A stretch of DNA of 19,655 nucleotides. It comes from an uncultured Verrucomicrobia subdivision 3 bacterium (GTDB lineage: Bacteria > Verrucomicrobiota > Verrucomicrobiae > Limisphaerales > UBA11358). Location of the stretch: positions 1 to 19,655 of the forward strand of contig CAINDH010000294.1 of the NCBI GenBank assembly GCA_903847285.1. Reading direction: 5' to 3'. Below the pieces are notes generated by a model. The model saw nothing but the letters and a program-made list of their open reading frames with translations, ran no database searches and was not told the origin of the DNA. Every line of letters starts with the position of its first letter. Within the stretch, counting starts at the first letter, position 1. The translations under genes were made by a program, and so were the position numbers. Shown here piece after piece: positions 1 through 7,895 of this stretch.

Positions 1-579
1 GACAAAAACCTTGGTGGCTATTGCGTTTTTCTCATCCGCAAGGAAAATCAGAAGCGATTCGACCACATCAGCTCGCTCGACGATTTGCGAAAGTTCAAAT
101 ACGGCCTCGGTCTTGGCTGGATTGATGTGGACATCCTCCGCACCAACAATTTTCAAGTAGTCACGGCGTCCTGTTACGACTGTCTTTTTGAGATGATGAA
201 CAACAAGCGTTCTGACCTAGCACTGCGCGCGGCGGTCGAGGTCATTGACGAATACGAAGAGCGCAAGGCCGCCATGCCCGACCTGTGCATCGAGACGAAC
301 CTGGTTTTTTATTATCCGATGTCGATGTATTTCTGGTTCGCCAAAACCGACGAGGGCAGACGGCTCGCCGCCCGCGCGGAGGAAGGGATGCGGATGATGA
401 TTGCCGACGGGACGTATGACAAAATTTTCTCCGAGTATCAGGATTCCAAAATCGAAAAGCTCAAGCTTAAGGAGCGAAAAATCTTCCGCATTGAAAATCC
501 GTTCCTCGGGCCGGAAACGCCGTTCGCGGACAAACGTTTGTGGTTTGATCCGGAAACCTATCAGCCAATGTTAAAATAA
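1..579 (+). CDS. Periplasmic solute-binding protein, family 3-like (5' end cut off)
   Basis: Reading frame 1 is open from the first base of the window, so the gene begins upstream; the TTG at 85 is internal. The visible 192 residues look like the C-terminal lobe of an extracellular solute-binding (amino-acid-type) protein: a 'tyrosine-cysteine-valine-phenylalanine-leucine' strand, a 'loop GLGLGW', a stretch about ligand-dependent restriction of residues such as N and D, then an MYFWFAKTDEG strand followed by a helix and the typical GTYDKIF ending. Family members bind small solutes in the periplasm, for an ABC transporter or as a sensor input. Here it stops 8 bp before a membrane histidine kinase on the same strand and no permease gene follows, so I infer a sensing role for the kinase next door. 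Fold assignment is fairly good; ligand is unknown. Confidence 0.7.
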   Translation, partial: DKNLGGYCVFLIRKENQKRFDHISSLDDLRKFKYGLGLGWIDVDILRTNNFQVVTASCYDCLFEMMNNKRSDLALRAAVEVIDEYEERKAAMPDLCIETNLVFYYPMSMYFWFAKTDEGRRLAARAEEGMRMMIADGTYDKIFSEYQDSKIEKLKLKERKIFRIENPFLGPETPFADKRLWFDPETYQPMLK

Positions 580-587
580 CCGCCGCC

Positions 588-2327
588 ATGCTCCGCACCA
601 AAACCTCCATTGCCTTCATGGTGGCCCTCGCGCTGGTGACGGCCACCACGCTGGTGTTGGGTGCATTGGGCGTGATCAATTACCACAGCGCCAAAAGCCG
701 GGAACTGGAAAATGTGCGGATTACGCTAGCGCTCGATGCCAGCCAGATTGGCCCCAGTCTCGACCTGCCAGTGTGGAATTTTGACCGTTCGGTAATTGCC
801 AAGGTCGTCGAAAGCATGATGCTCGACCCCATAATTCAGGCCATAGTGGTCGAATCGGCAGACAAACAGACGGTTATTTGTGCGCGCGAACGCGATGCTC
901 AGGGAAAAATCAAAGTGCTGGACAAAGAATTTCCTGCCGCCGGATTTCTTGTGGAAAAAAGGAATATCACTTTCGCCAACGAAACACTGGCCACGGTGAC
1001 GCTTTTTGGCACGACCAAATCCGTGGACGTGAAGATGAAAAACATTTTAGTGTGGATCATTTTCAACATTTTGTCGCTCGACCTGATTTTAATCCTCGGC
1101 CTTTATCTGCTGCTCTGGTGGCTGGTGCTCAAGCCGCTCAAGATTTTGGAGCGTCACGCTGCCGCCGTCAGCATCGGCGCTGGTGATGGCTCGGTCATGG
1201 ATCGGACGGAATTTCGCGGCGAACTGGAAAATTTGCGCGGCTCGCTCGCAAAAATGTTCCAATTGCTGAATGCGCGCTATCTGGAGTTGCAGGAAAGCGA
1301 GAGCCGTTTCCGCAGCCTGAACGAGGCCGCGTTTGAAGGTGTGTGTATCAGCGAGAACGGAGTGGTTTTGGACATGAATGATCAAGGTTTTAAAATGTTC
1401 GGCTACGAGCGTGGCGAACTCATCGGGAAGCAAATCACCGAATTGATTGCCCTGGAATCGCGGGAAACGGTGGCGGATGCCATCCGTCTTGGTCGCGAGA
1501 CGATTTATGAACATCAGTTGCTGCGCAAGGATGGAAGTTCTTTTTACGCGGAAGCGCGGGCGAAGATGGTTCATGTTGGTGGCCGCACGTTGCGGATGAC
1601 CGCAATCCGTGACATCACTGAACGCAATCGTGCGGAGGCCGAGCGCAATCAGGCGGTGGAGCGCGAACAGCAGGCGCGCATCCACTACACGTTTCAGTTG
1701 ATCGCCTCGCAGGAAGCCGAGCGCAAACGCATCGCCGCCGAGTTGCACGACAGCATGGGGCAAAATTTATTGCTGATAAAAAACCTAGCGCAACTTGTCG
1801 CGCGGGCGCAGGAACCGGCGCAGGTTTATGAGCAGGTCAACACCATCGGCCACTTGGCCACCCAATGCATCGCGGAGGCACGGCAGATTTCGCGCGACCT
1901 GCATCCGCACCAGCTCGACCACTTTGGCCTCAAGCGTTCGCTGGAATTGATGTTGGAAAATACAACGCAAGCCAGTGTGATCAAATTTTCCTGGAAGCTG
2001 GATGACCTCGGGAAAACTTTTTCAGCGGATGCTGAGATGAACTTTTACCGCATCGTGCAGGAAAGTTTGAACAACATCTTGAAGCATTCCCACGCGCAAA
2101 CTGTCCGCGTGCAAATAGAGCGCGATGTGCATGAGGTGGTTTTGGAAATCACCGACGATGGCTGCGGTTTCGATACGGCGGCGCATATGCACAGCAAGTC
2201 TGGCATGGGCTTGAAGAACATCAGTGAGCGCGTGCGGATGCTCGGTGGGGAATTAGTCATCGACTCCACGCTGGGCGGCGGGACACGCCTTCGGGCAAAA
2301 ATTCCCGTGGCCAGTGAGGCGGGCTGA
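588..2327 (+). CDS. Membrane PAS-domain sensor histidine kinase, HisKA_3 (NarX/DegS-like) class
   Basis: A 579-residue sensor kinase that should autophosphorylate on His and pass phosphate to the response regulator encoded next. Seen in order: TM1 about residues 8-30; a periplasmic sensor about 31-150 with the LPVWNFD motif common in such extracellular sensors; TM2 about 153-180; a HAMP-like linker about 181-235; a PAS domain about 238-348 ending in the RDITERNRAEAE linker; a HisKA_3 dimerisation domain with ERKRIAAELHDSMGQNL and phospho-His H387; and an HATPase_c domain about 480-575 with the N box (FYRIVQESLNNILKH), G1 box DDGCGFD and G2 box GMGLKNISERV. All catalytic motifs are intact. The ATG at 588 gives a clean signal-anchor start. 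The 8-bp gap from the solute-binding protein gene and the following regulator suggest one operon. The signal sensed is not known. Confidence 0.93.
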   Translation: MLRTKTSIAFMVALALVTATTLVLGALGVINYHSAKSRELENVRITLALDASQIGPSLDLPVWNFDRSVIAKVVESMMLDPIIQAIVVESADKQTVICARERDAQGKIKVLDKEFPAAGFLVEKRNITFANETLATVTLFGTTKSVDVKMKNILVWIIFNILSLDLILILGLYLLLWWLVLKPLKILERHAAAVSIGAGDGSVMDRTEFRGELENLRGSLAKMFQLLNARYLELQESESRFRSLNEAAFEGVCISENGVVLDMNDQGFKMFGYERGELIGKQITELIALESRETVADAIRLGRETIYEHQLLRKDGSSFYAEARAKMVHVGGRTLRMTAIRDITERNRAEAERNQAVEREQQARIHYTFQLIASQEAERKRIAAELHDSMGQNLLLIKNLAQLVARAQEPAQVYEQVNTIGHLATQCIAEARQISRDLHPHQLDHFGLKRSLELMLENTTQASVIKFSWKLDDLGKTFSADAEMNFYRIVQESLNNILKHSHAQTVRVQIERDVHEVVLEITDDGCGFDTAAHMHSKSGMGLKNISERVRMLGGELVIDSTLGGGTRLRAKIPVASEAG

Positions 2328-2377
2328 AAAATTTACCGCTGGCGGCGCGCGTTTTTTTGGACAACATTGGTTTCATT

Positions 2378-3031
2378 ATGGCTGGACGCATCAAGATTTT
2401 GATTGTGGACGACCATCCGCTGTTCCGCAGCGGACTACGGCAGATGATTGCTTCCGATGCGCGCTTCGAACTGGCTGGCGAGGCGGGTGACGGCGAGGCG
2501 GCGCTGAGTTTTATCCTCGAAAAAAAACCGGAGGTGGCTGTGCTGGATGTGAACTTGCCGAAACTCACCGGCCTCGAAGTGGCCCGCAAACTTCAAGGTA
2601 AAAAAATTTCTACGCGGCTCATTGTTCTTACTATGCACAAGGAGGAGGACATGATTAACCGCGCACTGGACGCGGGTGTAAACGGTTATGTGCTCAAGGA
2701 AAATGCCGTGGAGGAAATCCTTGAAGCCATCACAGCCGTAGCCAAGGGCGGACATTATTTAAGTCCGGCCGTTTCTGGTTTTCTTGTCCGCCGCCGCAAC
2801 CGTGCGGAATCGCTCAAAGCGCAGAAGCCCGGCCTCGATGACCTGACCAAGGCTGAGCGCCGTGTCCTCAAGCTCGTGGCCGAGAAAAAAACCAGCAAGG
2901 AAATCGGCGCGGAACTCTTCATCAGCCCGCGCACCGTGGAAGCCCACCGCGCGAACATTTGCGCCAAGCTGGAACTCACCGGTAGCCACAGCCTCCTCCA
3001 GTTTGCGCTGGAAAATCGTTCCGCGTTGTAA
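2378..3031 (+). CDS. NarL/FixJ-family response regulator
   Basis: A two-domain transcription factor, 217 residues from the ATG at 2378. I prefer this to a TTG at 2357, because M-A-G-R-I-K-I-L leads straight into the first receiver strand. The receiver has the acidic pair D11/D12, phospho-acceptor D57 (VLDVNLP), T85 and K107 (GYVLKEN), so it should be phosphorylatable. The C-terminal LuxR/GerE helix-turn-helix, about residues 150-212, carries LTKAERRVLKLVAE, SKEIGAELFISPRTVEAHR and the dimerisation helix. The gene follows the HisKA_3 kinase, the usual partner of this regulator class, with about 50 bp between them. The targets are unknown; an inverted repeat at 3127-3144 just downstream is one candidate operator. 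Confidence 0.94.
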   Translation: MAGRIKILIVDDHPLFRSGLRQMIASDARFELAGEAGDGEAALSFILEKKPEVAVLDVNLPKLTGLEVARKLQGKKISTRLIVLTMHKEEDMINRALDAGVNGYVLKENAVEEILEAITAVAKGGHYLSPAVSGFLVRRRNRAESLKAQKPGLDDLTKAERRVLKLVAEKKTSKEIGAELFISPRTVEAHRANICAKLELTGSHSLLQFALENRSAL

Positions 3032-3126
3032 GTTTTTTCGTCCGCACCACCCCGGTTTTTGCGCGATTTTTTTGGGGGTGAGAACGGCCACGAAGCTCCG
3101 CTCCCGCCTTTTCCGTCAAATAAATT

Positions 3127-3144
3127 CTAGGTGTAACTACCTAG
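3127..3144. promoter_or_regulatory. Inverted repeat upstream of the orphan receivers, possible operator
   Basis: CTAGGT (3127-3132) and ACCTAG (3139-3144) form a perfect 6-bp inverted repeat around GTAACT, in the 182-bp gap before the receiver-like gene at 3214. Its spacing suits a dimeric NarL/FixJ regulator, and such a regulator is encoded directly upstream. The half-site CTAGGTG recurs at 8285-8291 and 8425-8431, both in another intergenic region. The repeat is seen directly; binding by the neighbouring regulator is inference. A terminator is unlikely because no T-run follows. Confidence 0.4.
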
Positions 3145-3213
3145 CCAAATATATGCGGCGACCACAATTACGGAAACCTGCCTTTGCCGTTAGCTTTAGG
3201 GAAATCTTAACCC

Positions 3214-3627
3214 ATGAATCCTATGGCAAAAAAATTGATGAGTGTCGGTGACCAGGCAGTCGCCCGGCAACTAGTGAGTCAGGCCGCTGCGCTCGCGCAG
3301 GACATCGTGCTCGAATGTGCCTATGCCGAGGACGCCCTCAAGGTCGTCGGCGTCATTCAACCTGACTGTGTGCTGATGGGCATTTCGCAGCACGCGCCCG
3401 GCGCGCTCCGAGCCATCAAAATAATCCGCCAGACACATCCTGAAATGCGTGTCGTCGCCGTGAGTCATCACAACGAGGCGGAGTTGCACGTGGCGGCTAC
3501 CGAGGCTGGCGCAGCTGGCTACGTCAGCACCGAAAATCTTTCCGAACTGTTTCTGCGCGCCGGGCCAGAACTGTTGGCTTTGAAACCCGCCCCATGCCGC
3601 CGGTCACCGCTCGCTCCTCGAAAATAA
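3214..3627 (+). CDS. Receiver-like protein with a degenerate phosphorylation site
   Basis: A 137-residue single receiver-like domain with no output domain. It aligns by eye over its whole length with NarL-type receivers (PDCVLMGIS...ALRAIKIIR, RVVAVSHH, EAGAAGYVSTENL). Several phosphotransfer residues are altered: the acidic pair reads G12-D13, the acceptor Asp is G56 (GGC where GAC would encode Asp) and the conserved Lys is T106; S84 at the Thr/Ser position remains. It should therefore not be phosphorylated normally, so I infer a phosphorylation-independent adaptor or a decaying paralogue. ATG 3223 (M-A-K-K) is an alternative start. An intact receiver follows 17 bp downstream. The frame has no internal stop and the fold residues look conserved, which argues against an ordinary pseudogene. 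Confidence 0.75.
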   Translation: MNPMAKKLMSVGDQAVARQLVSQAAALAQDIVLECAYAEDALKVVGVIQPDCVLMGISQHAPGALRAIKIIRQTHPEMRVVAVSHHNEAELHVAATEAGAAGYVSTENLSELFLRAGPELLALKPAPCRRSPLAPRK

Positions 3628-3644
3628 TTTTCAGACAGTTTTTT

Positions 3645-4019
3645 ATGACCATGAAATTGATGATTATTGACGACCACGACGGGATGCGCGGCACGATCCG
3701 TAATTTGATTTCCATTTCCGGTGATACGGTGAGGGAATATGGCTCCGGCGACGAGGCGTTGCCTGCGCTGGCAGAGTTCAAGCCCAACTGTGTGACGGTG
3801 GACATTAGTATGCCCGGCTTGTGCCCATTCGAGACCATGCGCGCCATCCGCAAAGCCCACCCCTTGGCGCGAGTGATTTGTGTCACCAGCCATGACCTGC
3901 CAGAATACCGTCGCGCTGCGTTTGATGCCGGAGCTTCCAGCTTTGTCGTCAAAGATAATCTCGACGATCTTTATCTGCTCGTCTCCACCGTGCGATTATT
4001 GTCTGTTTTGCAGTTGTAA
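3645..4019 (+). CDS. Stand-alone CheY-like receiver protein
   Basis: A 124-residue protein made of one receiver domain and no DNA-binding output. The active site is complete: D9/D10 (MIIDDHDGMR), acceptor D53 (VTVDISMPG), T81 (ICVTSHD) and K103 (FVVKDNL). I start it at ATG 3645, not at ATG 3594, which would add 17 unconserved residues and overlap the preceding gene. It may be a phosphate relay, sink or protein-binding output for the kinase at 588. Sequence style (for example FDAGASSFVVKDNL) is close to NarL-type receivers, so it may descend from a regulator that lost its helix-turn-helix. It lies 17 bp behind the degenerate receiver, probably in one transcript. Confidence 0.87.
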   Translation: MTMKLMIIDDHDGMRGTIRNLISISGDTVREYGSGDEALPALAEFKPNCVTVDISMPGLCPFETMRAIRKAHPLARVICVTSHDLPEYRRAAFDAGASSFVVKDNLDDLYLLVSTVRLLSVLQL

Positions 4020-4030
4020 GTCGGCGGCGT

Positions 4031-4058
4031 GTCGGCCCGCAGCGTGAGCCGACCCTCC
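4031..4058 (-). repeat. REP-like hairpin with GGAG foot
   Basis: Read on the minus strand, GGAG (4058-4055) is followed by GTCGGC (4053-4048) and, after an 11-nt loop holding CGCTGCG, by GCCGAC (4036-4031). The stem is 6 bp with a small CGC/GCG stem possible at the tip. A GGAG or GTAG tetranucleotide at the foot of an imperfect hairpin is the hallmark of REP sequences mobilised by RAYT (IS200-related) transposases. It sits between the receiver operon and the MFS gene and shares the core CGCTGCG with the double hairpin at 9513-9553. It has no T-run, so it is not a standard terminator. Confidence 0.45.
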
Positions 4059-4115
4059 GTCATGAAAATTTTCCGTTGACCTCGGTCGCCGCAGTCGGGA
4101 GCATGGCGCAATTCC

Positions 4116-5669
4116 ATGAATCAAAAAACCGACAAAGTTCTCTTCTGGGGCTGTTTCATTGCCCTCATCACTACCGCTTACGCCTTCATCAGCCGCATGA
4201 TTTTATGCGGCGGCGCGTTCGCCACGGACTTCGGCCTCGACAAAGTTTCCGTGGGTGAACTCCAGGGCGCGGGCATCTGGCCGTTTGGTGTGAGCATCAT
4301 TTTGTTCAGCCTCTTTATTGATCGCATCGGCTACAAGGTCGCGATGATTTTTTCGTTTGTGAGTTACATCGCCTACACCGCTTTGGCGGTGATGGCGTAT
4401 CAAACGATTCATGGGGTGACTGATCCGTTGGCGCTCGTCGCCGCGCAGAAGCACGGCTACCAATTGCTTTACTGGGGCAGCATCATCCTCGGTCTCGGCA
4501 ACGGAACTGTCGAGGCTTACATCAATCCTGTCGTCGCAACCATGTTCAATAAGGACAAAGTAAAATGGTTGAATATGCTGCACGCAGGCTGGCCGGCGGG
4601 GCTCGTGATGGGCGGCCTCTGCACCATTGCGCTGGCAGACAACAAAGACTGGCGCATCGCGCTTGGTTTGATTTTGATTCCCGCGATCATCTTCTTCGTC
4701 ATCCTAATCGGTCGGCAATTTCCGAAGAGCGAACGCGAACTCGCCGGAGTCAGCTACCTGTCCATGCTCAAAGAACTCGGCGCGTTCGGCGCGCTAGTGG
4801 GTTTTGGATTGGTGTTCTCACAACTCGGACAAGTCTTTGGCTGGTCGCAAAATGTCAGTTGGATTCTTACCGGCGTGGTCGTAGTCGGATTCATCGTCGC
4901 CACGAGATCGTTTGGCCGCGGCATCCTCGCGTTTCTCATCATCATCATGATGCCGCTGGCCACCACGGAGATCGGCACGGATGGCTGGATCAGTTCGCTC
5001 ATGGAAGCGCCGATGCAAGCCGCCGGTCATAATCCTGCATGGGTTTTGGTCTACACCTCCGCCATCATGTGCGCGCTTCGTTTCTGCGCGGGGCCAATCG
5101 TCCACAAGATTTCTCCGCTCGGTTTGCTCGCGACGTGCGCCACGCTTGCCGCCATTGGACTGACGGCGCTTTCCAAAACGAACGGCGCGACGATGGGTGT
5201 CATTTTCGCCGCCGCCACGCTTTACGCTGTCGGTAAAACTTTTTTCTGGCCCACGATGCTCGGCCTGACGAGTGAACAATGCCCCAAAGGCGGCGCGCTT
5301 ACGTTGAACGCCATGGGCGGTATCGGAATGCTCGCAGTTGGGATTTTGGGTTTCCCGTTCATTGGCGGCTTACAGGAATCTACTGCGACGCAAAAATTGT
5401 CCGCCAGTAATCCCGCGCTCTACCAATCCGTGACCGTGGAGAAAAATTATTTGCTCGGCCCGTATCGCGCAATTGATCCGGTGAAGAGCGCGGCGGTGAC
5501 GGACGAAAAAACTGTAGGGGAAATCAAAGCGGCCACGACCAGCGGCCAGTTCAGCGCGCTCGGCAAGATGGCATTCTTCCCGCTTTTCATGCTCGCGGGT
5601 TATTTGGCGTTGATTGCGTATTTCAAAACCAAGGGTGGTTACAAGCCGGTTACATTGGAACAGAAATAA
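4116..5669 (+). CDS. MFS transporter, about 12 TM, substrate unknown
   Basis: A 517-residue inner-membrane secondary carrier of the major facilitator superfamily. Many hydrophobic helices are spread over the full length. The cytoplasmic loop after TM2 carries FIDRIGYK (residues 67-74), an MFS motif-A-like element; ILGLGNGTVEAYINPVVAT (about 124-142) resembles motif C/TM4-5 of sugar-type carriers. A long polar loop of about 65 residues (about 418-483) lies before the last helix, unusual for compact MFS proteins. ATG 4116 starts right before the first helix. No catabolic gene is adjacent, so substrate cannot be named; a sugar or organic acid is possible. A convergent cytochrome gene ends 47 bp downstream and I see no clear terminator there. 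Confidence 0.85.
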   Translation: MNQKTDKVLFWGCFIALITTAYAFISRMILCGGAFATDFGLDKVSVGELQGAGIWPFGVSIILFSLFIDRIGYKVAMIFSFVSYIAYTALAVMAYQTIHGVTDPLALVAAQKHGYQLLYWGSIILGLGNGTVEAYINPVVATMFNKDKVKWLNMLHAGWPAGLVMGGLCTIALADNKDWRIALGLILIPAIIFFVILIGRQFPKSERELAGVSYLSMLKELGAFGALVGFGLVFSQLGQVFGWSQNVSWILTGVVVVGFIVATRSFGRGILAFLIIIMMPLATTEIGTDGWISSLMEAPMQAAGHNPAWVLVYTSAIMCALRFCAGPIVHKISPLGLLATCATLAAIGLTALSKTNGATMGVIFAAATLYAVGKTFFWPTMLGLTSEQCPKGGALTLNAMGGIGMLAVGILGFPFIGGLQESTATQKLSASNPALYQSVTVEKNYLLGPYRAIDPVKSAAVTDEKTVGEIKAATTSGQFSALGKMAFFPLFMLAGYLALIAYFKTKGGYKPVTLEQK

Positions 5670-5716
5670 ATTACTGCTCCGTTTGCGCGTCCCCAATCGA
5701 AGTGCTGCCAGTTGTT

Positions 5717-6511
5717 TTACTCGAAGGCGCTTTTTGCAGCCGGCCCGGGTTTGCCTGTTGGATCTGGCGTTTGCGCCCGGAGCACCTTTACTTCTTCGGG
5801 CGTGACTTCAAGACCGGAGTTGCCGAAGGAGTTGTAAACATAAGTCATGACGTTCGCGACATCCTGGTCCGAGAGTGGAAACGCCGGCATATTGTTGTTA
5901 TATTTCAATCCGTTCACGACCACTTCTCCCTGCCGACCATTGATGACTAGTTTGATCGCCCGGTTTTTATCGGCATTCAAATAATCAGAGCCGGCGAGCG
6001 GCGGAAACGAATTAGGCAGTCCGCGTCCAGTAGGTTGATGGCACGCGGCGCAAATCGTGAATAGCCGATGCCCCAGTTCAATGCGCTCAGCTTTGGTTTT
6101 GACTCCGTCATTTGCGGGCGCGATGCCGCGCGGGCTGCCGCTTTCCACCCAGTTGCGGATGGTGAGACGTTCGGCATCGGTCAGTGCGAGCGATTCCGGA
6201 CTGTTGGCAATGGGCATCGCTTCCTTGTAATAGGAATCTTTCCAACTGTCCCAGATGCGCCGCTTGATTTCCCAGCGGTCGGCGTAGGCGGTCTTGTAAT
6301 CCAGCCAGTTGTAAACAAAACGCGTTTCCTGGTTGTGACAGCGGGAGCAGTTGCCCATGAAGATGGGCTGGATGTCGCGCAGATAAGTGGGCGACGAGTT
6401 GGTCGGTTCGGCGACGCTGGCTTGGGTGAGGAACCAACCCGCCAGTGCCGCCGCCGCCAAAATTTTCAGGTGGGATTGCCGTGGCCGGTTTTGGAAAGAG
6501 GATGTTTTCAT
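5717..6511 (-). CDS. Diheme c-type cytochrome, exported
   Basis: 264 residues from the ATG at 6511 (a GTG at 6529 would add six residues). A signal peptide is visible: basic N-region, hydrophobic ILAAAALAGWFLT, cleavage probably after ASVA. Two haem c sites follow: CSRCH (C55, C58, H59) and CAACH (C154, C157, H158), with M99 (EAMPI) and M208 (NNMPAF) as plausible sixth ligands. The second domain, about 140-232, with FPPLAGSDYLNADKNRAIK, VNGLKYNNNMPAF and LSDQDVANVMTYVYNSFGN, closely resembles the cytochrome c domain fused to some copper nitrite reductases (NirK). The protein therefore probably carries electrons in the periplasm. It is the last gene of the operon after the porin, 21 bp downstream of it. 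No nitrite reductase is in the window. Confidence 0.9.
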   Translation of the reverse strand: MKTSSFQNRPRQSHLKILAAAALAGWFLTQASVAEPTNSSPTYLRDIQPIFMGNCSRCHNQETRFVYNWLDYKTAYADRWEIKRRIWDSWKDSYYKEAMPIANSPESLALTDAERLTIRNWVESGSPRGIAPANDGVKTKAERIELGHRLFTICAACHQPTGRGLPNSFPPLAGSDYLNADKNRAIKLVINGRQGEVVVNGLKYNNNMPAFPLSDQDVANVMTYVYNSFGNSGLEVTPEEVKVLRAQTPDPTGKPGPAAKSAFE

Positions 6512-6532
6512 GGTGACGTTTGACCGCACGGT

Positions 6533-7870
6533 TTAGAATCCATACGACATCTGCAAAATGAGTTGCGAGGCTGGCTGCGCCGGGTCGGAGCTATGGATTA
6601 CTTGGTAGTCGCCTTCAAGCAGCAGGGCGGTGCTGAGGTAATAAATAAAACCGGCGGTAACCCGGTCCGTCGTGGTTCCCATTCCGTCACGCAACGAATC
6701 ATACCGCCCGACCACTTCAATGTTATTCACGATGGGGAAGTTCATGTTTAAACCGGCCAGACGGTATCCCGCTTGAAGGAACCAGCCGCTTTGATGGATT
6801 TGTCCGAGGTCATCGCTGCCGAAGCTGCTCAAGATATATTCGCCCTTCGCCTCAAAATTCGGGCCGAGGTGCAAGGACGCATCCAGCACGCCGGCGCTCC
6901 AGAGATGGCTGCGAGCGCTGTCCCATTCGCCCGACTGGCCGGAAACGCCGAACTCCAGATCGTAATGCGGTTTGTAGAACGGCAGGAAGACCGCTAGCCG
7001 CGCGCCGCCGACCAGATTGTCGTGAAGATTCGCGGTAGTGCCGTCAGACGTTATGCCGATGTTGCCGCCTAGATCCAGCGCGCCGGCTTTGCCCGAACCA
7101 TCTGCCGATCCGGGACCGTTCACGCCGTAAACAGAATACGTCAGCAAGCTACCTCGCTCGCCCAGCGGCATTGCACCGCGCAACTCTGCACCGACGCCGC
7201 TGCCGGGAACAAGATCCACCGCCAACGGGTCGTCCGGAAATTTATTCAACCATCCTGCCGTGCGTTCGCTGTAAGTGCCAAGCGGCAGCACTAGGTTTCC
7301 AGCGCAAAAAATCAGGTGGTCGTTGAGCACGTAATCGAGTTGAGCAAAACTCAGATTGATCGTCGTCGTATAGCCGCCGCCGTTAGGTGAATTGTTTTGT
7401 AGACCAAAATCAAATCCCGCCTCAAACAAAACCCGGTCGCCGCCGCGATACAGAAATATTGGCGCGAAATCCGCCAGCACAAACGAGCCGTTCTGCCGAT
7501 CCGTCTTGACGTATTGGATCTCCGCGTCGCCGAGGATCTGGAAGTTATGGTTGACCGTGGCCTCGTCCAACGGGGCGCGCGGTGCCGCCTGAACTTGGGT
7601 GGCGGCGATGCTGTTTTGTTGTGCTTCCACGGCAGTGCGCTGCGTCTCGGTAAGCTTCTGTTGCAACTGCTGGATGATTTGCTGGTCCGCCTGATTGGTT
7701 TGTTTCAGCGACTGCAACTGGCCGTTCATCTGCTGAACCATGGCCTTCAACGCGTTGAAATCTTCATCACTCACCACGGCCTTCGCGGACGTAGGGGCGA
7801 ACGCCCCCAGCGCGCAAGTTGCCGCGACAAATCCGGACATCCAGCGGCTGGTCTTAATATTTTTTTTCAT
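6533..7870 (-). CDS. Outer-membrane beta-barrel porin with N-terminal coiled coil
   Basis: 445 residues from the ATG at 7870; a TTG at 7894 would place eight residues before a typical MKKN signal peptide, so I reject it. The signal peptide ends near TSAKA (residue 31). Residues about 36-90 are Gln-rich and heptad-like (QQIIQQLQQKLTE), a predicted periplasmic coiled coil. From about residue 105 the protein shows alternating, aromatic-rich strands (for example GDAEIQYVKTDRQ, YRGGDRVLFEAGFDFGLQ, LFLPFYKPHYDLEFGVSGQ) and ends in LQMSYGF, a C-terminal Phe signal for outer-membrane assembly. This resembles the phosphate-selective porin O/P type. It lies between two cytochrome genes on the same strand, so it may be a substrate channel or a scaffold for electron transfer. 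Confidence 0.88.
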   Translation of the reverse strand: MKKNIKTSRWMSGFVAATCALGAFAPTSAKAVVSDEDFNALKAMVQQMNGQLQSLKQTNQADQQIIQQLQQKLTETQRTAVEAQQNSIAATQVQAAPRAPLDEATVNHNFQILGDAEIQYVKTDRQNGSFVLADFAPIFLYRGGDRVLFEAGFDFGLQNNSPNGGGYTTTINLSFAQLDYVLNDHLIFCAGNLVLPLGTYSERTAGWLNKFPDDPLAVDLVPGSGVGAELRGAMPLGERGSLLTYSVYGVNGPGSADGSGKAGALDLGGNIGITSDGTTANLHDNLVGGARLAVFLPFYKPHYDLEFGVSGQSGEWDSARSHLWSAGVLDASLHLGPNFEAKGEYILSSFGSDDLGQIHQSGWFLQAGYRLAGLNMNFPIVNNIEVVGRYDSLRDGMGTTTDRVTAGFIYYLSTALLLEGDYQVIHSSDPAQPASQLILQMSYGF

Positions 7871-7895
7871 GCGGTTTAAATGGGTTGCAGACAAT

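Noticed and set aside
1089..1763. A 224-residue open frame on the minus strand opposite the kinase
   Set aside because: It overlaps the PAS and HisKA_3 domains of the real kinase and shows no motif of its own.
3040..3085. A terminator between the NarL regulator and the receivers
   Set aside because: The possible stem CACCCC/GGGGTG spans a 21-nt loop and no T-run follows the 3' arm.
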